The notes beneath the pieces were generated by a model. The model did not search any database. It had not been told where the DNA came from and saw only the letters and a list, made by a program, of their open reading frames with translations. Positions 22,574 through 34,284 of a stretch of 64,000 nt of DNA are shown piece after piece. Origin of the DNA: Hydrangea macrophylla (Eukaryota; Streptophyta; Magnoliopsida; Cornales; Hydrangeaceae); assembly GCA_033977485.1 (NCBI GenBank), contig CM066984.1, positions 27,509,501 to 27,573,500 of the forward strand, read 5' to 3'. Position numbers and translations under genes: made by a program. Numbering within the stretch: position 1 is the first letter of the stretch; each line of letters begins with the position of its first letter.

Positions 22574-23083
22574 ATGGAGCACCAGATAGAGTACGATACT
22601 GCAGAGGGACAGTACAAAGTCACCTTGGAAAGACAGTTTGCCCCTCGAGGATTTGGTCATTTTAGCAACACCATCAGACATAGAGTTCGCCAGAGTATAA
22701 GGAAGTGGACACGTTGTTTCTTCCGTGAGAGACCTATTCCAGAGTTAGCATATCATAGAGTGGTAGCACCGTGCTTGTTGTCTGCTGAGATGGAGGAGAT
22801 TCCCCATTCCCTTGGAAACCTTGCAATCCATGACCAGGATGAGCCACAAGAAGACGTAGTACACTTTGTTACCCCTGCAGGTTCTGATGATGACTCAGAT
22901 GATGATCCAGATGAAGACCCACTAGCGGAGCCTGAGATGATAAAGGACCCTGATTGGCCCCTAGAGCCAGCCTGGGATGCATTTGTTGGTATCCCTCCAA
23001 TTGACTTTCCACCATCCAATGACTTAGGAGAGGTGACCTCGGACTCTGATGTTGAGAGGGGTGGAGGATGGATTCTTAGCTAG
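22574..23083 (+). CDS. E3 orphan ORF 2
   Basis: 169-codon ORF starting ATGGAGCACC right after an acceptor-like CAG. The first ~75 residues are basic with several Arg and Tyr (RHRVRQSIRKWTRCFFRERP). From about residue 85 the protein is acidic and rich in Asp, Pro and Glu (SDDDSDDDPDEDPLAEPE), ending in a Trp/Pro-rich tail. No known domain is visible. The basic-then-acidic layout could suit a nucleic-acid or capsid accessory protein, but that is only a guess. It lies 443 bp upstream of gag in the same orientation and in a different frame. Confidence 0.5.
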   Translation: MEHQIEYDTAEGQYKVTLERQFAPRGFGHFSNTIRHRVRQSIRKWTRCFFRERPIPELAYHRVVAPCLLSAEMEEIPHSLGNLAIHDQDEPQEDVVHFVTPAGSDDDSDDDPDEDPLAEPEMIKDPDWPLEPAWDAFVGIPPIDFPPSNDLGEVTSDSDVERGGGWILS

Positions 23084-23526
23084 TTCATCTTATGTTTTAT
23101 TTGTTCCACTTCTTTTGATGTACTCCAGATTTGTAGAACTAGTATTCATACTATTGCTGGACCTTTTTATTCTCTGATTAGTAGTAGTTTGCTTGTGTCT
23201 TAACTATATTGTTTGATGAGACGTATTCGTAAGACTTGCTAATTCTTACCTCTTTTACATTTATTACTACTAAGATTATAGGTGACCATTAGTCGATAGA
23301 TGTTTAAGCACTGACGAACTTCCTGAGATGTATCTCGGAACAGTCAGCTCAACCTAGAGTCTAGAAAGACCAAGGATATGGATGTCGTACCCTTGATCCT
23401 AATAGTAGTTGTGGCAACCATTATATGCTAGAAATCCCTGTTAACTCAATATTGTTACTTGTCTTATGATCAGACGAGATAAGATAAGGTATTGACCAAA
23501 TAGGTGTTAACTCGTAGGTATAACCC
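23084..23526 (+). other. E3 interior, gap before gag
   Basis: 443 bp without a credible ORF. It ends ...CTTGCTAGCGTACACC before the gag ATG; the GCTAGC also stands before ORF 2. Confidence 0.5.
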
Positions 23527-24675
23527 TTGCTAGCGTACACCATGGTTAAGAGAAAATGGAATACTCAGAATTCATCCAACGGAACAACAAATGTGATACC
23601 TCCAGCAGTGGATCCAACAGGATTGATAGGAGCTCTTGTCCGACGCGTAGAACAAGCAAGTGATCACTTGGACCGCATCATCAACGGCAAGGATACTTGT
23701 CAGACAGGAGATAAATTGCTTGAGAGATTCCGTGCACTTAAACCAGGAACTTTCACTGGAATGACAGAAGCATGGGAAGCTGAACAATGGCTTCGTGATA
23801 TGGGACGAATGTTTCAAGCTCTCGAATGCAACGAGACGGAGAAAAGACGCTTGGCTGTTTTCCAATTGTCATATTCGGCACCTGATTCGTGGGAATCTGT
23901 GGAAGCTATAGTGGGCGAGGATATTGCAAGGAAGATGACATGGGAAGCATTCAAAACAAAATTCCTAGCAAAGTACTTCCCAAGAAAAGAAAGAAACAAG
24001 AAGAAGAAGGAATTCATAGAGCTAGTTCAAGGCAACATGACAGTACAGGAATACACGATGAAATTTGAGAGACTATCACGATTTGCTCCGCACATGGTAG
24101 ATACTCAGCAAAATAAGACACTGCAATATTACGAAGGACTTAATCCAGACATTCAGAAGACAGCAGCAGTATACCTCGACCAACCATTCGAAGAAATGGT
24201 CGAATTAGCCACACAGCTGGAGAACATAGCTCTGAATAGCAAGAAACTAGAGAGCCACCAACAAAGAGGAAAAGATAACTGGTTCCAGGCAACCAACCCA
24301 GGAGGAAGTCGAAAAAGCAATCAAGTGTCACGAGCAACCGCTCGAATGCAGTCTGTAATCACCAGAGGAAACTCTGAGCGCACTCAGAATCATAACAAGA
24401 GACAGCAAATCAGTGACAGAAGAGTTAGCCAGACAGGCGTTCAGACACATGTAAAGCAACGTGATATCTGCTACAACTGCGGAACACTTGGACACCACTC
24501 CAAAGAATGCACAGCACCGAGACAACTCACCGGGAAACAAGTGCGGTGTTTCAATTGTGGAAAGGCTGGACATGTACGTAAAGAATGCCCCGAACAAGAA
24601 GTTCAGAACAATGCTCCACCACCACAGAGATCTAGAAAGAGAGCTTGCAGATCAGGAAATCAATCTCAGCACTGA
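23527..24675 (+). CDS. gag: E3 gag with two CCHC zinc knuckles
   Basis: 382-codon intact ORF. Residues ~60-235 form a Retrotrans_gag core of chromovirus type (LLERFRALKPGTFTG, AEQWLRDMGRMFQALEC, TWEAFKTKFLAKYF, MTVQEYTMKFERLSRFAPHMV). Two CCHC zinc knuckles follow: CYNCGTLGHHSKEC (about 315-328) and CFNCGKAGHVRKEC (about 341-354), for RNA packaging. It stops with TGA at 24673, and no protease or RT follows before the right LTR, only 295 bp of spacer. The product would form particles; reverse transcription and integration would have to come from a related element. An open gag without pol, in an element with nearly identical LTRs, suggests selection for Gag or a very recent loss of pol. Confidence 0.88.
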   Translation: MLAYTMVKRKWNTQNSSNGTTNVIPPAVDPTGLIGALVRRVEQASDHLDRIINGKDTCQTGDKLLERFRALKPGTFTGMTEAWEAEQWLRDMGRMFQALECNETEKRRLAVFQLSYSAPDSWESVEAIVGEDIARKMTWEAFKTKFLAKYFPRKERNKKKKEFIELVQGNMTVQEYTMKFERLSRFAPHMVDTQQNKTLQYYEGLNPDIQKTAAVYLDQPFEEMVELATQLENIALNSKKLESHQQRGKDNWFQATNPGGSRKSNQVSRATARMQSVITRGNSERTQNHNKRQQISDRRVSQTGVQTHVKQRDICYNCGTLGHHSKECTAPRQLTGKQVRCFNCGKAGHVRKECPEQEVQNNAPPPQRSRKRACRSGNQSQH

Positions 24676-24970
24676 ATAAAATGGAAGACTGAAGGTACCA
24701 TGCCCACTACTAGAACTCTGAACTCTGGAAATGATATTATCAGATGATTGGGGACGTTCAAGAGAAATTATGAAGAAGAGCTGATGTAATTCTAGGAAAA
24801 TCAGACCCCGGAACAGTGGATAACAACTTATGGTCCGATAGACCATTTAGATTGATAAGAGCGCCTGAGATGGTATAGAACGATTAACCATATAAGTAAG
24901 ACTTTGTACATTTAAGATCTAGCAAACTCTAGATTTCGAGGACGAAATCCTCAAATAAGGAGGGTAGAGA
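24676..24970 (+). promoter_or_regulatory. E3 3' spacer and polypurine tract
   Basis: Short spacer with the TTTCGAGGACGAAATCC block usual before the 3' LTR of Tekay-type elements. The purine tract AATAAGGAGGGTAGAGA at 24954-24970 abuts the right LTR. Confidence 0.8.
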
Positions 24971-26892
24971 TGTAGCACCCAGAATTTTCCTAGAAATTCC
25001 ACGTAGGATTTAGAAAGTATAGTGAAGTCACCTTGATGACGATTACAGAAGATCCATTAGAATGAACATAATCAGGAAGTCCTTATTAAGAATCCTTAGT
25101 AATCATCTTGACGGCGACTACGTCAATTCAAATCTAGTGACAACTAGAATGGTCGTAACCCCGGCATATAAAATTTCTATAGTAGAACCTTAAGTAGAAT
25201 TGTATTTGAACCCGCATATCCTGGTACAGGTTTACACTTTCAGTCTCATTTATAGTCAGTAGTGTATCTACCCATGAGTGGGACCCACACTATACTTTGG
25301 AACCAAGTGGACCCCACCCCTGATAATCTACCCTAGGACACACACACACACAGCATACACCTACACTTACAATGGGACTCAGGAACACATCCCAGTGCAT
25401 ATTACCAAGTATGGGACCCACAAATCCCTTTGACGGTCACGTGGACCCCACTCAATCTACCCTTGGACGCATACACACCCACTTACACATTGTGCACACC
25501 ACCTCAGCACATGGCAATACATGTGCACCACTTGTCAAGCCATGCACCAATGGCATGACACTTGTCAACCCCATCTCCATTTATATACATGCAACACACT
25601 CCCCCCCTCACACCATTTCACCCTCACAAATCTGTCTCTGCAGATTGTATAGAGAGAGAGTGACCGAGAGAGAGAGAGAGAGAGCTTGAGAGAGAGAGAA
25701 CACCATTCCCCCACCACCCTCGGTTTACACACACACCCATCCTCACTACACTCCCTCCCTGTGCTCTCCCCATCTCTCACTATACACACACTCCCTTAGC
25801 TGCCCAGAAAGACAGAAGAAGCAGAGCAGAGGAGAGAGAAGAAGAAGAAAGAAGATAACGAAGTAAGAGAGAGATCCGAGAAGTTTAAAGCAACCAAAGG
25901 TAAAACCCCACCCCCCATTGCATTTCAAACCTTCTGCATGTCATCCAGGAGCCTCTAGACCCACATGCAAGCTCCCAAACAGAGCCTAAGGCTCACTGTG
26001 AGCTCCGACCACCATTAAAGCTCAACTTAGGAGCTTGATTTGTCAAGTATGATCTAAGCCTCTAAAAACCACACTAATCTGACCCTAGTGAACCCTAGTA
26101 GACCCCCCTTGTAGCAGGTTTTGTTTTGGAACCCATTTACATGGCCATGCAGGCCATTATTCTCTTTAATGGCCAAAACGATAATCCATTCGTAGGACAA
26201 CCAAACGAACAAACCAGGTTCTGAGCCTTTAGTATGCTATAGAGGAAGAGGAACCGGTTCGAATGGCGTTGGTCTCGTCAATTTTCAATAAGAGATGAGG
26301 GAGATATGAGGGATTGAAGAAGCTCCGGCAAGGCCCGACTTTCCGGTGGCCATGCATCGCCGGAGAAGATGAAGACGACCCGTTTAGTTTCGGGTTATAA
26401 CAGGCGGGTCCGGTTCGGGTTTGGATAGGGTAGGCCTGAGTGTGTAAAAGGGTTTGGATAGCGGGCCGGGTTGGGTTTAAATAACCCGTGGGTCAACTTA
26501 AGTGTAACGACATCGTTTTGACGTCGGGTAGGATTTCGGGTTTTTGGGCTGGTCACACTGTGTCTTAGAGTGGGTCAGCGTTTGGTTCGGGTTCAGTTAG
26601 GGTTCGGGTTAATGGGCTGGGTAGGTTTGTGCGTAGAAGTGGGTTACGGGTTTGGGTTAAAGGGTAGGGTTAGATTGTGTCTGTAGTCGGGTTAGGTTCA
26701 AGTTCGGGTCTGGTTAGGGTTTGGGTAAATGGGTTGGGTTTAGTTGTTACTATATATGGGTAGCCCGTTTAGGATTCGGGTTTGGGTTCGGGTCAAACCC
26801 GCGAGTTTTGGTTGGGTCTCTTTGTTTGTGTAAACGGGTAGCCCGTTTACCCGTGGGTCGGTTCGGGTCGACCCGTCGGGTCTGTGGTTTTG

Positions 26893-26939
<47 letters not shown>

Positions 26940-29429
26940 CAGTATTATTATTATTATTAATTTTAATTAGTTTAAGAATGATTTAAATTAGTTTAATAAT
27001 GGTATAAGGTTTATAATTAATACACTAATGTTTTTATATTATAGAATATTATTTTAATATTATATATATCATTATTATATTATATATATTACATATGTTT
27101 ATTATTTATATGATTAATATAAATAATAAATATTAGTTTTAAATGGTTTTAATTAGTTAATAAATACATACGTGTATTTATAAATTCTAGAAAATTAGGG
27201 TAATGACCCTATGACTATTTTATTACATAGTGTAAGTGATAAAGCTATAATAGTATAGTCCAGTATTTTTAATAATTAATAAGGAGCTATTTTATGAGTA
27301 TATTAATTATTAAAAATACCAAACGAGCTCCGAAAATTATGAAATAAATATGGGTAGTGTATTTTAATATCTAGTATTTAATAAAAATACTTTTAAGTAC
27401 TGATTTCTTATTATAATTATAATTATGTATTTAAATCCCGTTTCGGGTATTTTCTGGTATATATTATCTTCAAAAATTCATAATAAATAATCTAGGACTC
27501 CGAAAATTACGCGGTCAGTTCCCAGAGTTTTAGAATAATGTCTAGAACATTCTCGTAAAGTTTGGTGACTTTTTGACTCGGTCGAAAATACAGCCTGTCT
27601 TTTAGGGCCCACATTAGTATATTAAGCCCTACCTTTTACCTCGTAAAACGCGACGGACTCTGATTTGAGTCTAGTCAATGGCGTTGGACTTAGAATGACA
27701 CGTAGATCACTACCTTGAGGTTTATAACCTCATTTGGTAAAATTACCATTTTGCCCCTATAGTTGTACTCATACATTATTGTCGTTTCTTTCGTTTATTG
27801 TTGTAGAACTTGACGTTTATCTGCTTTCTAAAGACCAGCGACTCGAGGTGAGTTTCCTAACCTCACTCTAATCCTATTATGACTAATATAAGATGATTAA
27901 AGTCACACGTATGATATGTGATAAGCTGATTTATGATGACAAGTGTATTTCCATTAATTATAAGATGTTTAAAAGCATGTTATGGTAGTGTTATCGCATA
28001 CGTGAGCATGTCAAGGGTTTTATCTATATGTTTATTGGTATCAATTCCATGTTATGCGATCCATACTCTATATGTTACATTTCTGCTGCTTACTGATACA
28101 TGCACGTTTTACGATGTTGATGACTGGAATAGATAACGCATGCCATGTTAATAATAAAGAGAAATGAAAGTAGATTTGCATGTGCATATTGATAATGGAC
28201 ACATGTGCATTTCATGAAATGTGTCAGCATGCGTTGTGTGAGAAAAAGGAGAGGTGTTTGATGGGAATAAGAATGAGATGAGATATGTGAATGTAAAAGA
28301 GATATGATTTCTGGATCCTATGGATCAACGGCTGACGAGTCGGGTGGACATGAACGGTTAGGGTTCCTAGCGCGCCTCTCGCCGTTGAAGACGTCCGGTG
28401 ATGCGCATACATGGTTGAAGAAGTCCCATGTATCGTTGAAGACATCCGGCTAGTGCTCTAATATACTGCTCAGCTGTGTAGACGACCGGTGAGAGTATAC
28501 GCGTGGTTGAAGACGTCCCATGTGCCAGTTTCATTGTTTACAGATAGTGTGCGCCGTGAAGACGACCGGTGGCCTATTAAGGGAATGAGTATGAATTGGC
28601 TGTAATAGTATGTTATCATCCTTGATATACAGCGTGTTGTCAAGTGGATGAGAAAGAGAAAGCGAATGATGAGATTGAGTTGATGAGAAAATGATTTGGT
28701 TCAAATGATTTGGTTTTGGAAAGCTTTGGTTTTAAAATAAAATGGTTTTGAAAATATCTGTTTTAAAAGCAAGTGTCCTTGAGAAGAGTTGGGTTTGTAA
28801 GTCACATTGGTCATGCATTTGCACGCACGAGGTTGTAATAAGAGAATGTATTCTATGACGTTATGTTTATCTGTTTACCTGTTTTGTTGAGACCTCTGCT
28901 ATGCCCGTGGTGAGAATGCGTCTTTTGATAAGAGAATAACCATACCTTAATGTACTAAACTATGACGTGAGTTGAGAGATATCTTGTAATTTACTGATTA
29001 TTGTGCGGTTAAGACTCTCACTCAGCCTTGTTCCAAGGCTGACGGCATATTACGCGTTGGGCATTAGTATGCCCAGAGTGTTGCAGGTCTGGAGATAGAT
29101 AGAAGAGTTCAGGAGGCAGCACCGTGGAGCCAAGGAGAATAAAGCCTTGCCCAAGACCTGATAGACAGTTCCTCAAGTTTTAAGATTGTATAAACTATTT
29201 AGCATGGCCTCTTGTATTAAGATTGAAGTTATTGTAACCCTTATTTAATTTCCGCTGCTGTATTTATACTCTGATAAGTTTAGATCATGCTTATGCCCTA
29301 GCATTTCCCTTATGATTGCATGGTGCGGAGTTAGAAGGACAGAACGGTTATCAAAGTAGTCACGTGTCTACGGACCCATAAAGGAAAATTTTTATTTTCC
29401 CTATTTTTGGCTTACTCCGGGGCGTGACA
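24971..29429 (+). repeat. E3 right LTR
   Basis: 4459 bp, uninterrupted, and a reference for the split left LTR. It contains the G-rich tract (26387-26886), TTA microsatellite (26893-26961) and GACGTC repeat set (28384-28567). One visible indel is a short duplication around 28698 (GATTTGGTTCAAATGATTTGG). ORFs within are non-coding shadows. Confidence 0.93.
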
Positions 29430-30448
29430 GTGTGGGCTGTTCCGTGGAGGGTGGCCAAGTGGTGAACCTAAGGAACACAAAGATAATTAAAGGCTAATAA
29501 ATAATGACAATGGAGTATTTCATAAGACTGATAAGTTTGGAATAATTAATGCGACGTTTAAGTTAGAATGTGGAAATGTTGTTTACTGACTTGTTTGCTT
29601 GGTTTGTGATAATTATAAGGGCTGACTCACCATAGATATCCGGTCGGTAAGTATTCAGTTGTGTTTATTCGGGGTTGGAGGCACTTCCACCACATTTAAG
29701 GAAACTACCGTTCTGTCCTGAATGTGCGTGGAACTACTGTTCTAACCCAACATGAATTATGTGTGATGGCATTGTTTATTTTCTGTGCAACGATATTGTA
29801 TGATATGAGGTGGTTATGTTTTTCTTTGCGAGTACTTTTCGGAGTCTATGGGACACCGTTGTTCCCTAAGACTCGTTTTGTCTTTTTTTGTTAACTCATA
29901 CCAGTATTTATATACTGACCCGGGTGCGTAATGAATTCGGGGCATTTCTATATGAAACGTAGTCGAATTTATATGCAGGTTTAGTATTCGGAGATTTTCT
30001 TTGGAGCTTCGTTTTGGGTGAAGAGATTGTCGCGGTGTTGTTTATTATTAGAGTTGTACTTATTTTTTTTGTTGTACCTTATTTTATTTCTTGGAATTGT
30101 GGGCCATGTTGTATTTTATTATTTTGGGGTTATGGGACGATTGTAGTAGCTCTGATTCAAGTTATGTAAAAGTGTGGATTTCCTATTTTGTTATGGCAAC
30201 AGAATTCTCTTTATTATTGTAAATTGTAATTTAGAATTTTATCATGGAGATCTCAATGAATATGATTATTTTTTTTTTGTTACTTAAAGTTTGTGAATTA
30301 TTTTAAAGAGGAACACTTTTCAGCAAAGTTTACTATTTCAAATGTGTGGCAAGTTGATTGGTTTTCACTCTCAGATTTTTGGGCAATTAAATACTGGTTG
30401 GGATATTATTGAATGGGTATTTGATTGTCTAAAAATTGGGGTGTGACA
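29430..30448 (+). repeat. E2 right LTR, right part
   Basis: Resumes at GTGTGGGCTG, matching 9203-10212 of the left LTR, and ends GTGTGACA. The target duplication TGAAT follows at 30449-30453. Confidence 0.93.
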
Positions 30449-30453
30449 TGAAT

Positions 30454-31475
30454 TCAAAGATGTTTTTGCATGGTCTTATAATGATATGCCAGGTATTGAT
30501 CCAAAAATAGTCCAGCACCACATCCCCCTCTTTCCCAATTCAAAACCCATGAAACAAAAATTGAGGCGAATGAGGCCAGAATGGGCACTTAAAGTAAAAG
30601 AGGAGGTTGAAAAGCAATTAAAGGCTAGATTATTGATGGTCACCGAGTATCCTGAGTGGATTGCCAACATTATGCATGTCCCAAAGAAGGATGGTCGTGT
30701 TAGGGTTTGCAATGATTTTCGAGATTTAAACAGGGCGAGCCCTAAAGACGATTTCCCGCTACCCCACATCGACGTGTTGATTGATAACACTGCGGGATAC
30801 GAGCTTCTATCTTTCATGGATGGATTCTCTGGGTATAATCAAATCCTCATGGCACCCGAGGATAGGGAGAAAACCACGTTCATCACTCCATGGGGGACAT
30901 ATTGCTATAGGGTTATGCCATTCGGACTCAAGAATGCAAGTGTGACCTATCAGAGGGCTGCCACCATTTTACTGCACGACATGATCCACAAAGAGGTGGA
31001 GGTATATGTGGATGATATGATTGTGAAATCCAAAGAGAGGGGAGGTCACTTGGAGGCTCTGAGGAAGTTCTTCGGCAGGTTAAGGGAGTTTAGGATGAGA
31101 TTGAACCCACAGAAATGTACCTTCGGAGTCACCACAGGAAAATTGCTAGGGTTCCTTATTACTCAGAGGGGAATCGAGGTAGACCCAACCAAGATAAAAG
31201 CCATAGTCGAAATGCAACCACCCAAGAATGAAAAAGAGCTGAGGGTGTTCCTGGGTAGGATACAATTCATAAGCCGTTTTATCTCAAAGCACACCATGAC
31301 CTGCGACCCGCTATTTAAGTTACTCAGAAAAGGAGAGAGGTTTGAGTGGGATACCTTGTGTCAGGAAGCCTTCGATAAGATCAAAACCTACCTCCAAAAC
31401 CCACCTGTCCTGTCACCACCATCACCCGGGAAACCTTTGCTGCTTTATCTCTCCATATCCGAAGATTCGATGGGG
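30454..31475 (+). pseudogene. pol: E1 reverse transcriptase and start of RNase H
   Basis: Continues the frame cut at 7583. The RT finger/palm blocks are clear: VRVCNDFRDLNRASPKDDFPLP, then FMDGFSGYNQI, then the catalytic YVDDM at 31005-31019, then the thumb/connection GRIQFISRFISK. The final part enters RNase H (LLLYLSISEDSMG). A run of five G at 31472-31476 has one G too many relative to the expected reading, and the ORF leaves frame there. The copying enzyme would convert E1 RNA to DNA in cytoplasmic particles; this copy is inactive. Confidence 0.9.
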
Positions 31476-32178
31476 GTGTATGTTGGCCCAGGAAGGAGAA
31501 GAGGGGCACGTGGAGAAGGCCATTTACTACTTGAGCAAAAGAATGGTCGGATATGAGTTAAAGTATTTGCCCTTGGAGAAGACCTGTTGGGCGTTGGTTT
31601 GGTGTACCCGTCACCTTCACCACTATATGCTAGCCTTCCCTGTCATCTTGATATCCCGAATGCATCCATTAAAATACCTATTCGAAAAGCCCGTCTTGAC
31701 CAGTAGGATTTCCCGCTGAACCATGATGCTAGCTGAGTTCGACATCAAGTATGTCACTGCCAAGTCTATGAAAGGAAGGGCTGTCGCTGAGTTTTTAGCC
31801 GACCTCGCTATAGAATCCGAGGATGAGGGAGAATTTAAGTTCCCGGATGAAAGAATAATGGAGGTAAAGGATGACTTGTGGAAAATGTACTTCGACGGAG
31901 CAGCCAACCAACAAGGTTATGGAGTTGGAATCATTCTCATAGCACCCGATGGGGCCCCTACCCCATTAGCCGTCAAACTCAAGTATAACTCAACCAACAA
32001 CATCGCGGAGTACGAAGCGTGCATAATTGGGATGGAAGCAGCCTTGACTTTGAAAGTCAAACAGATTGATGTCTTCGGAGATTCCAATTTGATTATATCC
32101 CAAGTCCGAGGGGATTGGAGGGTAAAGCATGAGAAATTGAGACCTTACCACGATTACCTGGAAAGTCTGAAAGCGTGA
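31476..32178 (+). pseudogene. pol: E1 RNase H and second, archaeal-type RNase H
   Basis: After the frameshift the connection reads AIYYLSKRMVGYELKY, TCWALVW and ISRMHPLKYLFEKP (retroviral RNase H). A stop at 31717-31719 replaces the usual Trp codon before MMLAEFDIKY. From 31870 a second RNase H domain follows, with YFDGAANQQGYG and NNIAEYEACIIGMEAAL, then VFGDSNLI, giving the D-E-D catalytic set. This additional domain is the hallmark of the Tat lineage. It ends at TGA 32176-32178 (probably a former CGA). Confidence 0.88.
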
Positions 32179-33654
32179 TTCAAGAATATTTCTTTTTACC
32201 ACCTTCCTCGTGAAGAAAACCAACTAACCGACTCCTTGGCCACTTTAGCATCGATGATCCAAATCCCCTCCAAAACTGCCATGATCCCGCTGTCCATAAA
32301 AGTGAGGAGTCAACCATCATTTGAAATGATCGCGGCCATAGAAAGAGAAGATGAAGTGCCTTGGTATGAAGATGTGTGGAAGTTCATCAAAGAAGGAGAA
32401 TACCCTGAAGGAGCCTCAGAGAAGGACAGAAAGGCGATTCGACGATTCGCCGCTCAATTTGTGATTTATGCAGACAAGCTATGGAAGAAATCCTACACCG
32501 GGTACAATCTGGAGTGCCTATATGGGAAGGAAGCTAAAAGAATGATGGAGGAAATACATGAGGAAGTGTATGGGCCCCACATGAACGGGCACATTCTGGC
32601 AAAGAAGATCATCCGACAGGGGTACTATTGGACGACCTTGGACAAAGACTGTTGTGAATACATTAGAAGGTGTCACAAGTGTCAGATTCATGCAAATCTG
32701 ATGCATACCCCGCCGTCACAGCTCTATAGCATGACCACCCCTTGGCCATTTTCCGTATGGGGGATTGATATCATTGGTGAGATAGTTCCGAAGGCTTCTA
32801 ATGGGCACCGATACATAATCGTGGCAATCGATTATTTTACAAAGTGGGTAAAGGCAGCCTCGTATGCATCTTTGAAAGCCAAAGACGTGGTGAGTTTCAT
32901 CGAGAAAAACATAATCTGCAGGTATGGGGTCCCGAATGAATTTATCTCCGATCATGACAGTCATTTCCAGGGAGAAGTTATCCCACTGCTGGAAAAATAT
33001 AAGATCACTCGCCATCAATTATCCCCGTATAGGCCCCAGACGAACGGAGCAGTAGAGGCAGTGAATAAGAATGTTAAAGCAATCTTGGGGAAGGCGACGG
33101 ATACATATAAGGATTGGCATGAGAAGCTGCCGTTTACTTTGTGGGGATACCGAACCTCTGTAAGGACTTCTACAGGAGCTACACCTTATTCACTGGTCTA
33201 CGGTATGGAGGCCGTTCTCCCAGTCGAGGTAGAAATACCCTCCCTTTGGGTTTTGGCAGAGTGTGAAATCACCGAATCAGAATGGGTACAAGGAAGGTAT
33301 GAGGAGTTGATGTTACTCGATGAGAAGAGGTTGAATGCAATAAACCACACTCGTGGAAATCAGAAAAGAATAGCCCGTGCTTTCAAGAAAAAGGTCCGCC
33401 CAAGGAAGCTTGATGAGGGTGACCTGGTCCTCAAAGAACTGAAAGTGCATGTTTACGACCCCAGAGGAAAATTCAAGCCTAACTGGGTCAGGCCATACAT
33501 CATAAAGACTCTCCTCTCTGGAGGGGCGGCCTATTTCATGGACCTGGATGGGTTGAATTTAAGCAACCGATTAACCTCGATCGCCTCAAGAAATATTTTT
33601 CTTGAAACCGTTTCTTTCAAAACCTCCTACCATGATGAACTACGTTTGACCTGA
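32179..33654 (+). pseudogene. pol: E1 integrase
   Basis: Same frame as the second RNase H after the TGA. The N-terminal zinc region has paired His and then CEYIRRCHKCQ. The catalytic core shows the DDE triad: Asp in WGIDIIG (~32760), Asp in ISDHDSHF (~32950) and Glu in QTNGAVEAVN (~33050). The C-terminal domain ends with KRIARAFKKKVRPRKLDEGDLVLK and WVRPYIIK. The integrase reading itself is open for 472 codons, so it has decayed less than gag. It would join element DNA to chromosomes. Confidence 0.9.
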
Positions 33655-34284
33655 TTCCCGTTAGGGGATACATAGGCAACCTACTCGGTTCGGTCAGTAA
33701 ATAATTGCCTGATTGACGCTTTTTTCTTTGCAGCCTTAAGCCGAACTACTTGGGACCTGACGCCCACTTGGGGATAAGTAGGCGGGCTCTCCAAAGCCCT
33801 CAGTCCATACAAAAAACACCTGTGCTAAACTAGGGGCAAACTGGCGTTTGCCCAGAACCACTTCGAAACACTAAAACCAGGGGCAAACTTCGTTTGCTAG
33901 CCAAAGAGCCCAGATACAAGACCCCCCCTTTGGATAACCTGGCTATCAAATAAGTACTATAAAGAAACAAACGAGAATTCATGGTATAGAAAGAGTAAAG
34001 CTTTAAACAAAAAAAAAGGGGAAGTAAAGAGCCAAGTAAAGACATTGAAAGGAGAATTCTTCATAAAAGATTAATCGAAGGAGTGAGCACTTTGATTAAA
34101 CATGTTAGAACTTTTCTAAAAGATGACAACACTTCTTGAAGAAAAATAAAGGAGATCACATTCAAAAGCGTAAAATAGAGTAGGCAGGGTCTGTCAGAAA
34201 ATTTTGTAAAATGGCAAGCTTTTCCCTGTTTTCATCTACTTTATTATGCATATGTCTGTCAAGATCATGTCGCAACCAAGGCCT
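33655..34284 (+). other. E1 3' untranslated stretch after integrase
   Basis: No gene on either strand. It contains two copies of AGGGGCAAACT followed by (G)CGTTTGC (near 33831 and 33882), resembling the GGGGCAAAC of E1's polypurine tract, and an A-rich tract (about 34010). Confidence 0.5.

Larger units (their letters stand above)
12965..29429 (+). mobile_element. E3: gag-only LTR element with 4.46-kb LTRs, hosting E4
   Basis: Ends are TGTAGCACC...GCGTGACA. Flanks are ATGTG (12960-12964) and GTGTG (29430-29434), a 5-bp duplication with one mismatch; the uninterrupted left LTR of E2 confirms the site. Left LTR 12965-15171 plus 19125-21368 (split by E4), internal 21369-24970, right LTR 24971-29429. 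The interior has an initiator-Met primer site, two orphan ORFs, gag with two zinc knuckles, and a polypurine tract, but no protease, RT or integrase. The gag type points to a Tekay/Del relative. Confidence 0.9.
7584..30448 (+). mobile_element. E2: non-autonomous Tekay/Del-like LTR element, hosting E3
   Basis: Bounded by TGTAACACC...GTGTGACA ends and a 5-bp target duplication. Left LTR 7584-10212, internal 10213-11330, right LTR 11331-12964 plus 29430-30448, split by E3. The initiator-Met primer site and the GGGACGAAATTTC block before the right LTR are typical of Tekay/Del chromoviruses. The 1.1-kb interior encodes no gag or pol, so the element depended on proteins in trans. Confidence 0.9.

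Noticed and set aside
30476..30817. Minus-strand ORF over E1 RT
   Set aside because: Shadow of the conserved RT frame.
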